From assembly GCA_023055355.1 (NCBI GenBank), contig JALJCS010000030.1, positions 186,001 to 250,000 on the forward strand: a stretch of DNA of 64,000 nucleotides. Reading direction: 5' to 3'. Source of the stretch: Agelaius tricolor (taxonomy: Eukaryota; Chordata; Aves; Passeriformes; Icteridae). A program made the translations under genes and the position numbers. Within the stretch, counting starts at the first letter, position 1, and each line of letters starts with the position of its first letter. The notes beneath the pieces were generated by a model that did no database searches, had not been told where the DNA came from, and was given only the letters and a program-made list of their open reading frames with translations. Below are positions 34,530-46,800 of this stretch, piece after piece.

Positions 34530-35197
34530 TGTCCTAGGGTGACGTTATGATGCTTGTATCCCCATCCGTGTGTTCTGTTGATGCTGGCTATCATGTTCTG
34601 TGCCTTCAAGACTGGCTGTGAAGAGCGAATGTTTTGTTTTGGTTTTGCTATCAGCCGCTCCCCCACAGCTGGCGCGACACAGAGACAGGGCAGTACATGG
34701 GTGCTGCTTTTGCTTTTTGCTTTGCTTTTCGCTTTGCTCTTGCTTCGGCTTTGCTCCTGCTTTGCTCTTGCTTTTTTGCTCCTGCTCATTAGTTAGTTTA
34801 GCTAAGCAGTCCAAATTTTCCCTGGACTGTTTCTCCTTTCCCTTCTTTGGACCTACTCGGACCTGCTCCGGACTGGGACCTGGGAAACACCGAGAGTTTG
34901 CACCTTGTGGCCAAGGTGCAGCAGCTACCCCAGCACAGGACAGACTGATAACAGAGCGAGCACTCCCAAGAGAGACTTTCTGAAGTTGTCTACTTTTTCA
35001 GAGCGGTGAAAGAGTGGTGCCATCTGGTATTGTTCCTTTTGTGTGCTGCGGGGTGCTTTGCCTGTTACAGAAACAGGTTCTTTCCACTTTCCAAGGAATC
35101 CTTCCCGCCCTGGTTGGGGGGAGGGGCCGTGTGGGTTTGTTTTCTGGAGGGTCCACCTTTTGGAGGTTTTCTCCCAAATTTGCCCTAAACCAGGACA
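34530..35197 (+). mobile_element. Solo LTR (TGTCCTGG family) inserted in env
   Basis: Begins TGTCCTAGGGTGACG and ends CCCTAAACCAGGACA, flanked by ATTAC (34525-34529) and TTTAC (35198-35202), a 5 bp duplication with one mismatch. It is 668 bp, in the opposite orientation to the other three family members. The polyadenylation signal of the family is changed here (ACAGAAACAGG near 35068). Retroviral env sequence resumes directly after it. Confidence 0.9.
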
Positions 35198-35202
35198 TTT
35201 AC

Positions 35203-35490
35203 CTACTCCCATTGGGATGAACATTACTTTGGTAAAGCAATCTTTGCTTCATCAGGACTTCATTGAAATATTGGAGAAGATCAAGAAGAATAGACAGAAA
35301 GCACTGGTAACTGTTCATCACAATGTGAAAGAAATACACCATGTCATAGAGAGAGTAAGAAAAGATGCTGAACACAGGTGGTAGGATACTCTTTTTGGGT
35401 GGTCACCTACTGCCACAAGAGTCCTGAACAGTATGTGTCATCCCATCATTGCCCTTTTGCGTTTCGTTTTGATTGGGGTTTTTTAATCAG
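35203..35490 (+). pseudogene. env: env transmembrane-subunit remnant
   Basis: An open frame from about 35220 runs as a charged alpha-helical stretch with His/Glu/Lys-rich heptads. It is stopped by TAG at 35382-35384 just after a tryptophan codon, and then continues in the same frame into a hydrophobic segment (about 35440-35490) that would be the membrane anchor. A stop follows near 35486. Position after the surface remnant and the helix-anchor order fit a retroviral TM subunit. I saw no CX6CC motif in what remains. Confidence 0.6.
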
Positions 35491-36020
35491 CAATCTTACT
35501 CATTATGAATTAGAGAATGATGAAAGAGTTAACAAAATTGATGTCTGTAATTAATGCACACAACTTGGCTGATGTCCTTTTCACTGTGGCCATCTCCAAG
35601 ACTATTGACACAAGGCGACTATAAATGAGAGGATGTGTTTTGAAATCGTCTTCAATTTTCTTTGAAGATTATAAGAAAATTACTTTTGATTTTTGGTGAA
35701 TTGTTTTGAAAAAAAATATTTTAAATGAACTGTTGTTGATTTGTTTATTGCTTTATTGCCTTTGATTATTTGTGATTAGTTTCAGATATTTGAAAAAAAT
35801 GTTTCAAAATAATATGGTTTAAATTACTGTTATTACATTTGTTTCTTGTTTCCTTACCCCCGCCTTTTTTTATCTTTTCTTGTCCTTCCCTTCTCTCTCT
35901 CTGTCTGACGTATTGTCTCTGCTTTCCGGGATATGCTACCAATGTGCGACAAGTATAAAACAATAGTACAGAACACTGCTGATGAAGACCCTTTGAAGCC
36001 TGTCGTGAGTCACCAGGTGC
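35491..36020. other. Proviral 3' untranslated region
   Basis: AT-rich sequence between the env remnant and the 3' LTR. The expected purine-rich primer tract just before the LTR is not visible (the LTR is preceded by CACCAGGTGC). Confidence 0.5.
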
Positions 36021-37007
36021 TGTGAGAGACGGTCTGAGGTTCCCCCCATTTGCCTCACGACCGTCCACAGGACCGATATCAGGACCCTGAGGACCCCGAT
36101 GGGACCTCTGGCATGCCAGTAATGGATGAACACCAAAAATCCTGAGGCCCCTGAGCAGAGTTCTGGCCTGCCAAGTGATTGTTCACAGCTGTGTCTTCAG
36201 TGACTGCTTCTAGCAGGGCCTGCCAAAGGGCGACCCAGCCTATATGCTTGCACCTGCTTCACGACAATAGACCAGGAATTTTCCCACCTCTTGGCCAGAT
36301 GAACTTGCTGGGGCAACTTGGTAGCCCCCCCCATGGAAAATCCTTCCTCTGCTCCACTACCACCGTGAGGCACCGAGGTTGAAGCCCCCCTACCAAGGAC
36401 TGAGACTGAGACACCTGTAATTCTGATGCAGGGGTGCTGGCCTGACTGAAGCAGGATGCCTGCTGAGTGTTGCCTACAGATGTGCCTACAGGACCTAGAC
36501 TGGTTTCCCCCAGAAAGCAGTCCTGAAACAGTGGGTCCCACTCACTGCTGATACTGACTTATCCTGCTGAGAACATGGACTGTCTGTACCCGTCTTCAAT
36601 ACCTTTTTCCCCCTCAGCAATTTCAATAGACTTCTTCTTCTTGATTGTATCTATTCCCCCTCAGCCATTTCAAGATTCTGTTTCCCCCCTCAGCAATGGA
36701 CTATAATAGAACCTTGAGTTCACCAGGACTTTGAGATCTTCCCAACGTGACTAGGCAAACTCTATTGGCTGGACTAAGAGGACTTAGTCTCTCCATGTTT
36801 GGTAGCTATACTCCTCTCTCTTTCTCCCCCTCTGTTTTATTCTTTTCCTCTCCCTGATTCCTTTCAGGCATTTGCTGTGGTCATTCTATAAAGGTGCATT
36901 TGTTTGGATCGATACTGCAATCCCCTTTCCAGGTTGTCTGTTGCACTCCCAGATCAGTTAACCAACCAACCAGTTAACCAACCCGTTGGTATGAGCAGAT
37001 CGTGACA
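36021..37007 (+). repeat. 3' LTR of the provirus, 987 bp
   Basis: Begins TGTGAGAGACGG and ends ATGAGCAGATCGTGACA. It is uninterrupted and shows the original joint (ATACTCCTCTCTC at about 36809) where the 5' LTR was split by a later insertion. The host resumes at ATACC. Confidence 0.93.
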
Positions 37008-37119
37008 ATACCTTCTTTCAAGCTGAAATTGGTTCTAGTCCATAGAAGCACACTGGTAGGTAAAAGTAGACTCTAAAAGATAACATTCAAAATGTATTTC
37101 CCTTGTCTTCCCATTAAAG

Positions 37120-37320
37120 CAAGTGAAGAAAGCAGACAGGAGATCTTCAGATAACATGCTATGCAAATTGAAAAGATTCTGTCCTTATTTGAAGCAACTG
37201 AGGAACTCACACAATGAAATACAGTTCAGACAGATGGAAGGGTCACAGATGATGTCAAATCTGTACTTCCAATGTTTGAATGAAGCAAGATTTCTTGAAG
37301 TACAATCCTATACAATGAAG
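37120..37320 (+). CDS. Exon candidate, 201 bp (unrecognised protein)
   Basis: A strong acceptor (TTTCCCTTGTCTTCCCATTAAAG, ending at 37119) and a consensus donor (AAG|GTGAGT at 37321) bracket exactly 67 open codons in phase 0/0. The peptide starts QVKKADRRSSDNMLCKLK, is rich in Lys, Gln, Leu and Met, and looks largely helical. I do not recognise the family. It lies 112 bp right of the provirus, which would then sit in an intron. It is on the opposite strand to the candidate at 27458-27588, so the two need not belong together. Confidence 0.45.
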
Positions 37321-38704
37321 GTGAGTTTGCAGAAGCAATTGAACTGGCTCTGTTTTCTAAACACAATGTTTTCTAAGTAACTGAGGATTCAGGAGGGCAA
37401 CCTTGGAATTTAAAGGATTTAGAAAGATACAAATACCAAGACTGGCAGTTCATTAGCTTTAACAGTCTCTTCAAATAAGATCTATTTTTAACTTCTTCTT
37501 GTAGTAGGTCTGAAGACATTGGGAACGATGCAATAAAACAAAACAAGCAACAAACCAAAACAAAACCAAAACAGCTTTCTCAAAAAGCTTGGAGAAACCA
37601 GAGAAATTATGATTTTTAGGGGTTAAGTAGTCCTTTAAAAGTTGTCTCTGGGAAAAGAGATAAAAAACCACGAATTGACTGTGGAGTATATTCCAAACCT
37701 GTACTGAAGCATGTAAGGGACAAGAGCCGGTAATAAAACTACTATGCTGGGTTCATCTGTTAAAAGCATTCCAGAATGGTTGAAGTTATCAATCACATAA
37801 TGTGGGATTTAAAAAAAAAAAAAAGAAAAAAAGAAAAAAGAAGAAAACATAGAGAAAAAAATATTTTGAAGATGTTTTCCCATTCCCAGATGGCATAACA
37901 ACTTTATTTCATTTTGTTCCTAAGACTGATTAATAGCTAATGAAGTGTTTTACAATTGAGAGTGAGAGTGTTCACACTAACCGTACAATTTGGATGGATC
38001 TCTTTTACTTTGCACAGCAGCAGATACGGTTTAGCACTCCACAGTTCAGTCCCCAAAAGTGAATGGGTGTGGCAGATTTAACCTAACTGGCCAGTCCACC
38101 AGAATGCTTAATTATCTTGGAAAATGCTTTGCTCTATCTCATTATCTGGACATGTCTCTCTAGCTCCGCTTTGAGCTCCTTGATCTTTCATCTACAGGAT
38201 GAGATCCAATTTAGCTTAGCAAGGACATAGCCTTTCAAAACCACATCTTTTATCTTCTGCATTCATCCAAGTACATTTCTACTGCAGGGAACCCTGTGGA
38301 AGATCCTAGTTGTTTTGTTTCTCAGATAGTTGTTGCATAAAAGAGCTCTTCTTTTAATTTTTTCCCTGCTAAAGGATAGGCTCTGTACTTAACTGATTGT
38401 GATGCTAACTCATTATCATCTATTCTCCAGTCGTACAGAGTAGGCAGCAAAGTTTTCTTCTGAAGACATTCATTTAATGAGAAATGCTGAAGGTCTGACT
38501 TTACTTGCAAAGGTCACTGATTGACCGGTTGCAAAATTGTTAAGTCTAGGAAGAGCAGGAAAAGTGTGCTGTTGCTGTGCCTGTAAATGTCGTGTCAGCT
38601 GCTGTTGGGATAAAAAGCATGAGCATAAGAAAACATGGATAGAAAAGAAATTTGTTGTGATTTCTGCACAAGAGGAAGTATGAAGCACTTATTTCAGTGG
38701 CTAA
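37321..38704. other. No gene recognised
   Basis: AT-rich. An A-rich run is at about 37810-37845. Nothing else was recognised. Confidence 0.5.
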
Positions 38705-38883
38705 GACAGTATCATCATTGGGCCAGTTCTCTTCAACATCTTTTGAACAACCTGGACACAGCACTTGAAGGAATATTAAGAAAGTTTGCCAAAGACACTA
38801 AATTGGGAGGAGCTGTGAACTAGCTCCCTTGAGGGCACAGAGACCTTGCAGAGAGATCTTGCCAAATAGGAGAGATGGGCAAT

Positions 38884-39454
38884 TCTTGCTGGCCGGGAGT
38901 CTATGCACAAATCACAAAAGGGGCGGGACTGCTGGGGACGGCGTCTCAAGCTGGGTTTTTTCCAGCATCAGTCTCATTACATGGTGATGACAATGGGAAG
39001 CTGCCAGCAGCTCACGTCCCCAGCAGCAGACAAAGAACTTAATGTTACAACTGACTTGAAAAGTTTTTTGACCAATCACACAAAGCAAAAGCATATTGAC
39101 AGTACTTCTATCCAATCACTATAAAGACATGTACCTGGGCTTAGAACAATGCTCGCTTCTTTCGAATAAAAGACCTGCTTGTAAGCCTTAAGATACAGTG
39201 CACAGAGCTCCGTTATTAAGCTTAGAACTACCTAACATCGCGCTAGATATACTTTGCTGTAGCTTAGGGAGTTATTCTAGACAAGCATTAATACACAGAC
39301 CATTGTTCCATTTGTCCTTACTTTTCTACTTCTCATCTAATTTTTCTGCTGACAAACCTTATGACTACTGCTTAGCTCCAATGACAGTTCTGCTGTCTCT
39401 GAGGCCTTCCTTTTGCAGCTTTCCCAAACCCCTCTGTTTTTGAGGATTCCCACA
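38884..39454 (+). mobile_element. Solo LTR inserted in CR1, 571 bp
   Basis: GGCAAT flanks both sides (38878-38883 and 39455-39460), a 6 bp target duplication. The element carries a promoter-like CCAATCACTATAAAGACATG (39112-39131) and AATAAA (39165) downstream, so it is oriented on the plus strand. The 3' end is CACA. The first two bases read TC rather than TG, probably a point change. Confidence 0.85.
39112..39171 (+). promoter_or_regulatory. LTR promoter and polyadenylation signal
   Basis: A CCAAT element, a TATAAAG box eight bases on, and AATAAA about 40 bp further, the usual U3-R layout of a retroviral LTR. Confidence 0.6.
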
Positions 39455-39710
39455 GGCAATCACCAACCAGATGGAGTGGAACAAGGGCAAGTGCTGGATT
39501 CAGCACCTGCAACTGGGCAATCCTGGTGGGTGTATAGACTGGGGAGGGAGCAAGAGGCTGGGAGAAGCACTGCAGAAAGGGACCCAGGCTCCTGGCCAAT
39601 GGCAAGCTGAATGTGCATCAGCAGTGCCCTGGCAGCCAGGAGGGCCAAGCCTGTCCTGGGGTGCATCAGGCACAGCATCACCAGCTGGGCAAGGGAGGGG
39701 ATTGTCTTGC

Positions 39711-39769
39711 TCTGCTCTGCTCTGCTCTGCTCTGCTCTGCTCTGCTCTTCTCTTCTCTGCTCTGCTCTG
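39711..39769. repeat. (TCTGC)n microsatellite
   Basis: About twelve TCTGC units, with two TCTTC-type variants in the middle, inside the CR1. Confidence 0.97.
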
Positions 39770-40062
39770 GGGCGGAATCACCTTGGTATTAGAAAGTCCT
39801 CAAATGAGGTCTACAAAGACAGGACTCAATGAAATGGCATGCAGCTGAGTCAGGGGAGGTTTAGGTCGGGTATCAGGAAAAAGTTTTTAACCCGAGAATG
39901 GCTGGGCACTGGAAGAGTCTCTCCAGGGAGTGGTCACACCATCACAACTGTCTGAGTTTGGGAGTTCAAGGATGGCCCCAGGCAGGGCCAGGAGTTGGAC
40001 TGATGATGATCCTGATGGGGTCCTTCCAATTCAACAGATTCAACGACTCAATGGTTCTGTCC

Positions 40063-42099
40063 TGGCCACTCAAGGTATATTGCTTGGTCTCATCAGATTT
40101 TGATCTGCTCTTGTTGTTGGTCAGACTTTGTCCCTACTGGCTAATGATATTTATCACAAAAGACAAAGTGCCTTTTCTCAATTTTCTCAAGCAATTGGAA
40201 CATACACCTTAGAATCCTAAAAAAGTCTTTTCTTTGAAACAACACTGTAGTGTTTTTCACTGCCCAGTAGTCTTTCCAGATCTTAAGGAGAAAGAAGGCA
40301 AAATGAGGGGATGTATTACAATGAATGATTGTCAGTTTTCCGGTTCTTTAGCAGTATATTTGTACTTCCACTATTCTTTTCTGTAAAATCATGGTTTTCT
40401 ATAGTATCCAATTTTCTAGCAAGACACATTTCTGCAACTGAGCCCATCAGTCTTTGTGAAAAGATATTGTCAGAAGTACAAAACATATGAATAGGCAGTG
40501 ACAAGTGAGGGAAAAAAGGAGTATGAGAAGCAGCTGCATGATCCTAAAGTGAGACAAGAAGGAGGAGAAGGTGCTCCAGGTGACAGAGCAAAGAATCCCC
40601 CACAGTCCCTGGAGGACATCATCATCAAGCAGGTTGTCTCCCAGCAGTCCCTGGAGAACCGTGGAGGAACACAATGGAGCTCGTGGGGAGCTCCATGCCA
40701 CAGCAGGTGACTGTGCCTTGAAGAAAGCTGCAGCTTGTGGAGGGAGAGAGGGCCAGAAAAGCATCCTTGACCTCTTGGAAGAGTGGAAGAGTACGTGCAA
40801 ATCTTCAACAGCTGCTAACTCTACTCTATTCTCTTTCCGCTTCTTGTCTTAGGTAAGTAAGAAGACAACCCAAGAATTAGAAGCCTAAATTCTTTTGCTT
40901 GAGGCTCCCATTCTTTCTGCCATTCTCTTCCAATTTAGTTTGAAGTAAAACTGATGATAAAGTTCTTAAGGCTTGATGTTCAGGCTTTTCAGAAAATAGG
41001 GAGTGCAAATAACTCTTGTCACTGTCATTTTTTTCATAGAAGGAAAAAAGGGAAATTACTGGTTTTCAAGGACTTACGGAAATCCATTGGTAACGGTGGT
41101 GAGACTGAAGAGTTTAATTAATCTGAAAAGAGAATGTCGTGGAGCTACCTCAGCTCTGTACAAGTTTTTTTACCAGGAAGTCTAGACTTTTAAACAGACT
41201 AAGGACACAATAGTTATCTCTGGGAATATTTTAGTATGTATAGTACATTCATCTTTAAATAGTTCTATCTGTTTGACAGTTATGACTTGGGCTTTAATTT
41301 TGATGTGAAAAGAAATATTTGTGATTCAGATCATTTCCATTTCTGAAGCATTTCAGTTGTTGACTGTTTTTGCTGTCTCCTGAGGGCGGGAAAATAGTCT
41401 TTGTACCAATACTGAAACAAACTAGATGGAAAAATTTGTTTTCCTCATTCTTTTCTGTCTATTTGAACAGGCACAGCAGCAAGACCACTGCTATGAGTCT
41501 GAGTGGCCCTTCCACTCCAGGATGATAAACTTGTAGTGGCTAGTATGTTATTTGCCGGCTGTTAACTGTTGTGCAGAAAGATCTGTCAACCTTTTTCACA
41601 GGAAGACGCTTCTGAATTGCTTCACTTGTCTCTGAAGCAGAGAGCTAAGCTGGCACTCCATTTCTGAGATCTTGCTGTGTTAGCCCCCAAACCCATTTCT
41701 TTCAAATGCCTTTTACTTTCAACCCAAGCACTTCATTACTTCATGATGTAATCTCTTGTTCTTCATGTTCGGGGGATTGTTTTAGACTGATAAGAACATA
41801 TTGCAGTAAGCAGGTAGAACATCTATCTTAAGCAGTATCCATCACTTGGCTTTGGTTCATGTATCATAACATCTGCAAGGAATGTCATTTACAATCAATG
41901 GATGGGCTGGGGTAACGGGCCACAGGTTTAGGAATCTTTCTCCAATTAATTTTGCGTTAAAATTTAGCTCTTATCATTTCAATTGGGTCTTTATTAAAAC
42001 AATCATCTATTTATTACCTGTACCACAATGACCAGTGTACCTGTACCACAGTCAAGAGTGGCTGAGCATCCTACAACAATTCCAAGAAGAAGAATGGTC
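40063..42099. other. No gene recognised; possible old repeat at 40500-40800
   Basis: The stretch 40500-40800 has recurring GTCCCTGGAG / CCGTGGAGG / CCACAGCAGG phrases, like a purine-rich repeat found in some avian retroelements, but I could not place it. The rest is AT-rich and unrecognised. Confidence 0.35.
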
Positions 42100-42535
42100 T
42101 GAGCCCCCAGTGCAGCACAAGAAGTCTGTCATCAAGCCGGAGTCCCGCAGGCGTTTTCTCAGCCTGGAGAAGAGCAGACTCCGGGCAAATTGTTAGAGCA
42201 GCTCTCCAGTAGCTGAAGACAGCCTACCAGAAGGAGGCAGGTGAGCTACACAAGGGCACGGAGCGATAGGAAAAGTGTGGATGGCTTTAAAACCTGAAGA
42301 GGATAGGTTTCCTTTGGCTATTGGGAAGAAATTCCTTGCCAAGATGGTTGTGAGACACTAGAACATGTTGTGGGTGACCAATTCCTGGAAGTGATCAAGG
42401 CCAGCTTGAATGGGTCTTTGAGCTTAAGGCGGTCTAGTGGAAGGTGTCCCTGACAATGACATGCTGGGGAGGACGTAGGTGAATTTAAGGTCCCTTCCAA
42501 AGCCAACCATTCCATTATTCTATGGTAATCATTCT
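42100..42535 (+). mobile_element. CR1 LINE 3' fragment
   Basis: Contains TTTTCTCAGCCTGGAGAAGAG, GGAAGAAATTCCTTGCCAAG, TCTAGTGGAAGGTGTCCCTG and AAGGTCCCTTCCAAAGCCAACC, then CATTCCATTATTCTATGG: the end of a CR1 in plus orientation, with moderate divergence. Confidence 0.9.
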
Positions 42536-42735
42536 GTACAGTAGCAGTAAGAAGTTGAAGCTAGAAATAACATATTCATGCTGAGAAACTGCTATCCAAG
42601 GAGTTGAACTGTTTGGGTCTCACATTTATGGGCCATTTAGCAATACTATATCTAATATCTACTCCTCGCTCTTTATCATACACGCAAGTATTTTATCATC
42701 TTTAACGTTTCTGACATTTGGGAATTTTCTTCCCT

Positions 42736-42737
<2 letters not shown>

Positions 42738-42813
<76 letters not shown>

Positions 42814-42852
42814 TTTTTCTCTTTCTCTCTTTCTTTCTTTCTTTTCTTTCCT
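42738..42852. repeat. (CTTT)n microsatellite
   Basis: More than twenty CTTT units, perfect in the middle and grading into TTTCTCTTTC and CTTCCTTCC at the right. Wholly pyrimidine on the plus strand for over 100 bp. Confidence 0.98.
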
Positions 42853-43829
42853 TCCCCCACTTCCTTCCTTCACTGCCTTCCTCCCACTATGTCCTTCTTT
42901 CTGCCAAGTCCTTCTGCCACTTCCTTCCCTCCCTCCCTCCACTTTGATGTTAATTTGCAAACTGTCAAGTAGTTACAGGAAATTACTCTTCTTTAAATAT
43001 CATTTTGAAGCTTAGAAATGAATACCAAAATTGTGTCAAAACAGGGCATTTAAAAGCCATCTGAAAGTGAGAACTAGCTATTGAAAAGACAAAAATACAA
43101 AAATGAAATGATGGAGTGGATGGTTTTAAGGGATATTCTTTGTATGGCTTTGATACAAATGAGGATCTCAATTTTTGCACCTTCTAAAAACACATCTTGA
43201 AACTTACTACTTTCCGTGACAAAAATATTTCCAAAACAAGGAAATTGATTTATGCAGATGAAAATATCATCTCCCAAATAGTCATCATCAAGTCCAAAAG
43301 ATTACCCTGCTTTTACGTAGTAAGCTTTATGGAGATTTCTATTCTCACACAAACAAAGAAGAATCTCTCAAATGACTAGAAAATTTTTAAAAGCAAAATA
43401 ACCTTGAAGAAAAAAGATCCAAAAAAGAGCAGGGAATTATATACGTCCACACTTGTTACATGTTGGTTACTAATATTGGCTCTAGTTTGTTGGCGAGTAC
43501 ACTTCCCATTCACGCACGCACGCACCCCTCTTCCTCCTGCACACAGATGTGTGATATTGGGTCTCAAAGAATGGACTATTTTCTTTTAAATAAGTTGTGG
43601 CTTTCAAAGTCAAAGCGTAGTCTTCCTGGCTCTATTACCAGGATTTTGTTCCGGGAAGGGAATGTGCTTGTGCCTGTTAGAAATGGGGAGGAGGGGACAG
43701 AAAGCAAAGCCATTTGAAGACAACCTGCAGCATAACTAAGAACGAAGGGTGCTTCTTGACTGCACAGCAAAAGAAATCTCGGGAGTAAAATGGAGGAAAA
43801 CTTGAGGTGCTGATAGAGTTTCTCCTTGT
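42853..43829. other. No gene recognised; left flank of satellite
   Basis: AT-rich sequence. A short (CGCA)n is at about 43514-43526. No repeat of the 430 bp unit was recognised before about 43830. Confidence 0.5.
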
Positions 43830-46800
43830 GACAGCTTTCAAACGTACAGAAAACAGCACTTCCTCATTCTCCTGCCTTTTCAATTCACATTAACATTGGA
43901 AGAAAAGGGGTTTTGGACAACGTTCTTTTGCTTCTTGCTAAACACTCTGCTGACACTCCGTGCAACTTCCAGAAAAAGATCAAGGATACTTTTTGTACTG
44001 GGAGAGTTTCTCCTTGCGAGACATAGTAGAAAAGCTTTTTGCTAAGATGTAGGCGACAAGAGACGCAGATTCAGAGATACGGAGCTCTCCGAAGGTAGGG
44101 GCCGCTCCCGGGCGTCTTTCCGCAGAAGCCGTGCTCGGGATCGCACCGCGACCGGCACAATGCTCTGTGTGCAAAGAAGCGGCTTCTTCGCCTCCGGGAG
44201 ACGGAGACCGCGGCCGCGTCTTTAAAAGCCAAGAAAAAAGTCGCACAACATGGGGAGTGTGTGTGCAGTTGTCAAACCTAAAGAAAACAGTACCTTAGCA
44301 CTCTCCTGCCTTTTCTATTCACATTACCATTCAAAAAGAAGGAGTTTTGGACAACTTTCTTTTGCTTCTTGCTAAACACTCTGCAGACCTCCGTGCAACT
44401 TCTAGAACAAGAGCGGAGATGCTTTCCGTACGGGCACAGTTTGTCCTGGCAAGACATAGTAAAAAAGCTTTTGGCTCAGTTTTATGCGATGAGAGAGACA
44501 GAAGGCAGAGTAAAGAACTCTCCGAAACGAAGCCCCCTGCCAGGGCGTCTTTCGTCAGAAGCCGCTCTCTGGAGAACACCGCCACCGGCACAATGCTCTG
44601 TGCGCGAAGAAGCCGCTTCTTCGCCTCCGGGAGATGGAGAGAACGGCAACTTCCCAAAGGCGAAGATGCAAGCCGCAGCACACCGATATAGCGTGTGCAG
44701 CTTTCAAATTGATAGAAACGAGTACTTTAGCATTCTCCTGCCCTTTCATTCACATTATATTCGAATAAAAGGAGTTTTGGGACACTATGTTTTTCTTCTT
44801 GATAAACACTCTGCAGTCCTCTGTGCAACTTTTAGAAGAAGATCGGGGATGTTTTGTGTACTGGCACAGGTTCTCCTTGCAAGATATGGTGGAAAAGATT
44901 TTTGCTGAGTGTTTAACGACAAGAACCTAAGAAGACAGAGATACGCAGCTCTCCGAAGCTAAGTGCCGGTCCCCGGCGTCTTTCGGCAAAAACCGCTCTC
45001 AGGTGCTCCCGGCGGTCTGCAAAATGCTCTGTGCGCAAAGAAGCCGCTTCTTCGCCTCCGGGAGACGGAGAGAGCGGCACCCTCCGAAAGGCTAAGAACC
45101 AAGCTGCTTAATACAAGGATAACCTGAGCACCTTTCAAGCAAATAGAAAAGACTACTTTACCACTCTTCTGACTTTTCCATTCACAATATAATCGAATAA
45201 AAAAAGTTTTCGACAACTATCTTTTCCTTCTAATTAAACAGTTCGAATACCTCTGTGCATCTTTTAGAAAAAGATCTGGGATGTTTTGTGTACTGGCACA
45301 ATTTCTCCTTGCAAGATATGGTGGAAAAGCTTTTTGCTGAATGTTAAGCTGGAAGACACGCAGAAGACGCAGATACGGAGTTCTCTGAAGCTAGGTGCCG
45401 GTCCCGGCATCTTTCGGCACAAGCCGCTCTCCGAAATGCACCGCGACCCAAACAATGCTCTGTGCGAAAAGAAGCCGCTTCTTCGCCTCCGGGAGACTCG
45501 GCGAGTGGCAGCTTCCCAAAGGCGAAGATGCAAGCTGCACCACACAAGCACATTGTGGGCAGCATTCAGACTTAGAGAAAACAGTACTTTACTGCTCTCC
45601 TCCCTGTTCCATTGTTAGTATATTCGAAAGGAACGAGTTTTGGACAATTATCTTTTCCTTCCTGCAAAACTCTTTGTAGACGTCCGTGCAACTTCTGGAA
45701 CAATATCGGTGATGTTTTCTATACTGGCACAGTTTCTCTTTGCAAGATATGGTGGAAAAGATTTTTGCTGAATGTTAAGCTGGAAGACACGCAGAGGACG
45801 CAGACAAGGAGCTCTCCGAAGCTAAGTGCCGGTCCCCGGCTTCTTTCGACACAAACCGCTCTTAGGTGCTCACCGCGACCGACCCAATGCTCTGTGCGCA
45901 AAGAAGCCGCTTCTTCGCCTCCGGGAGACGGAGAGAACGACATCTTCCCAAAAGCGAAGATGCAAGCCGCACCACACAAGCACATTGTGGGCAGCATTCA
46001 GACTTAGAGAAAACAGTATTTTACCACTCTCCTGCCTTTTCCACTGATGTTATATTCGAAAGGAACGAGTTTTGGACAACTATTTTTCCTTCCTGCAAAA
46101 CTCTTTTCAGACCTCCGTGCAAGTTTAGAACATGATTTTGGATGTTTTCTATACTGGCAGAGTTTCTCTTTGCAAGATATGGTGGAAAAGCTTTTTGCTG
46201 AGTGTTGAGCGGCAAGACACGCAGAAGACGCAGATACGCAGCTCTCCGAAGCTAAGTGCCGGTCCCCGGCTTCTTTCGGCGCAAACCGCTCTTAGGTGCT
46301 CACCGCGACCGACCCAATGCTCTGTGCGCAAAGAAGTCGCTTCTTCGCCTCCGGGAGACGGAGAGACCGGCATCTTCCCAAAAGCGAAGATGCAAGCCGC
46401 ACCACACAGGAACAGTGTGGGCAGCATTCAGACTTAGAGAAAACAGTATTTTACCATTCTCGTGGCTTTTCCACTGATATTATATTCGAAAAGAACGAGT
46501 TTTGGTCAACTAACTTTCCTTCTTGCAAAACTCTTTCCAGACCTCCGTGCAAGTTTAGAACATGATTTTGGATGTTTTCTATACTGGCAGAGTTTCTGTT
46601 TGCAAGATATGGTGGAAAAGCTTTTTGCTGAGTGTTGAGCGGCAAGACACGCAGAAGACGCAGATACGCAGCTCTCCGATGCTAAGTGCCGGTCCCCGGC
46701 TTCTTTCGGCACAAACCGCTCTTAGGAGCTCCCTGCGCTCGGCTCAATGCTCTGTGCGCAAAGAAGTCGCTTCTTCGCCTCCGGGAGACGGAGAGACCGG

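Larger units (their letters stand above)
28361..37007 (+). mobile_element. Endogenous retrovirus provirus with two LTRs, decayed and multiply interrupted
   Basis: The two LTRs (28361-30641 with a nested insertion, and 36021-37007) flank remnants in the order gag, protease, reverse transcriptase, env surface, env transmembrane. Flanks are ATACG and ATACC, a 5 bp target duplication with one mismatch. All reading frames carry stops or frameshifts. Most of pol after the RT palm (rest of RT, RNase H, integrase) is absent, and a G-run stands at that break. Secondary LTRs interrupt the 5' LTR and the env region. The 5 bp duplication and the RT style suggest a class III-like (ERVL) relationship, but a clear env makes the class uncertain. 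Confidence 0.88.
38705..40062 (+). mobile_element. CR1 LINE interrupted by a solo LTR
   Basis: CR1 internal sequence (GGGCCAGTTCTCTTCAACATC; CTAAATTGGGAGGAGCTGTG) runs to 38883. It resumes at 39461 (CACCAACCAGATGGAG... then GCAAGTGCTGGATTCAGCACC) and ends with a CR1 3' region (39840-40062). The break at 38884-39454 is an LTR. The two CR1 parts are collinear across it. A (TCTGC)n expansion lies inside the second part, and the frames are broken. Confidence 0.85.

Noticed and set aside
34530..35197. Reading 34530-35197 as the 5' or 3' LTR of the surrounding provirus
   Set aside because: Its sequence is unrelated to the proviral LTRs at 28361 and 36021, and it has its own target duplication, so it is a later insertion.
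42676..42960. Lys/Glu/Arg-rich open frame on the minus strand
   Set aside because: It is the translation of the (CTTT)n microsatellite.
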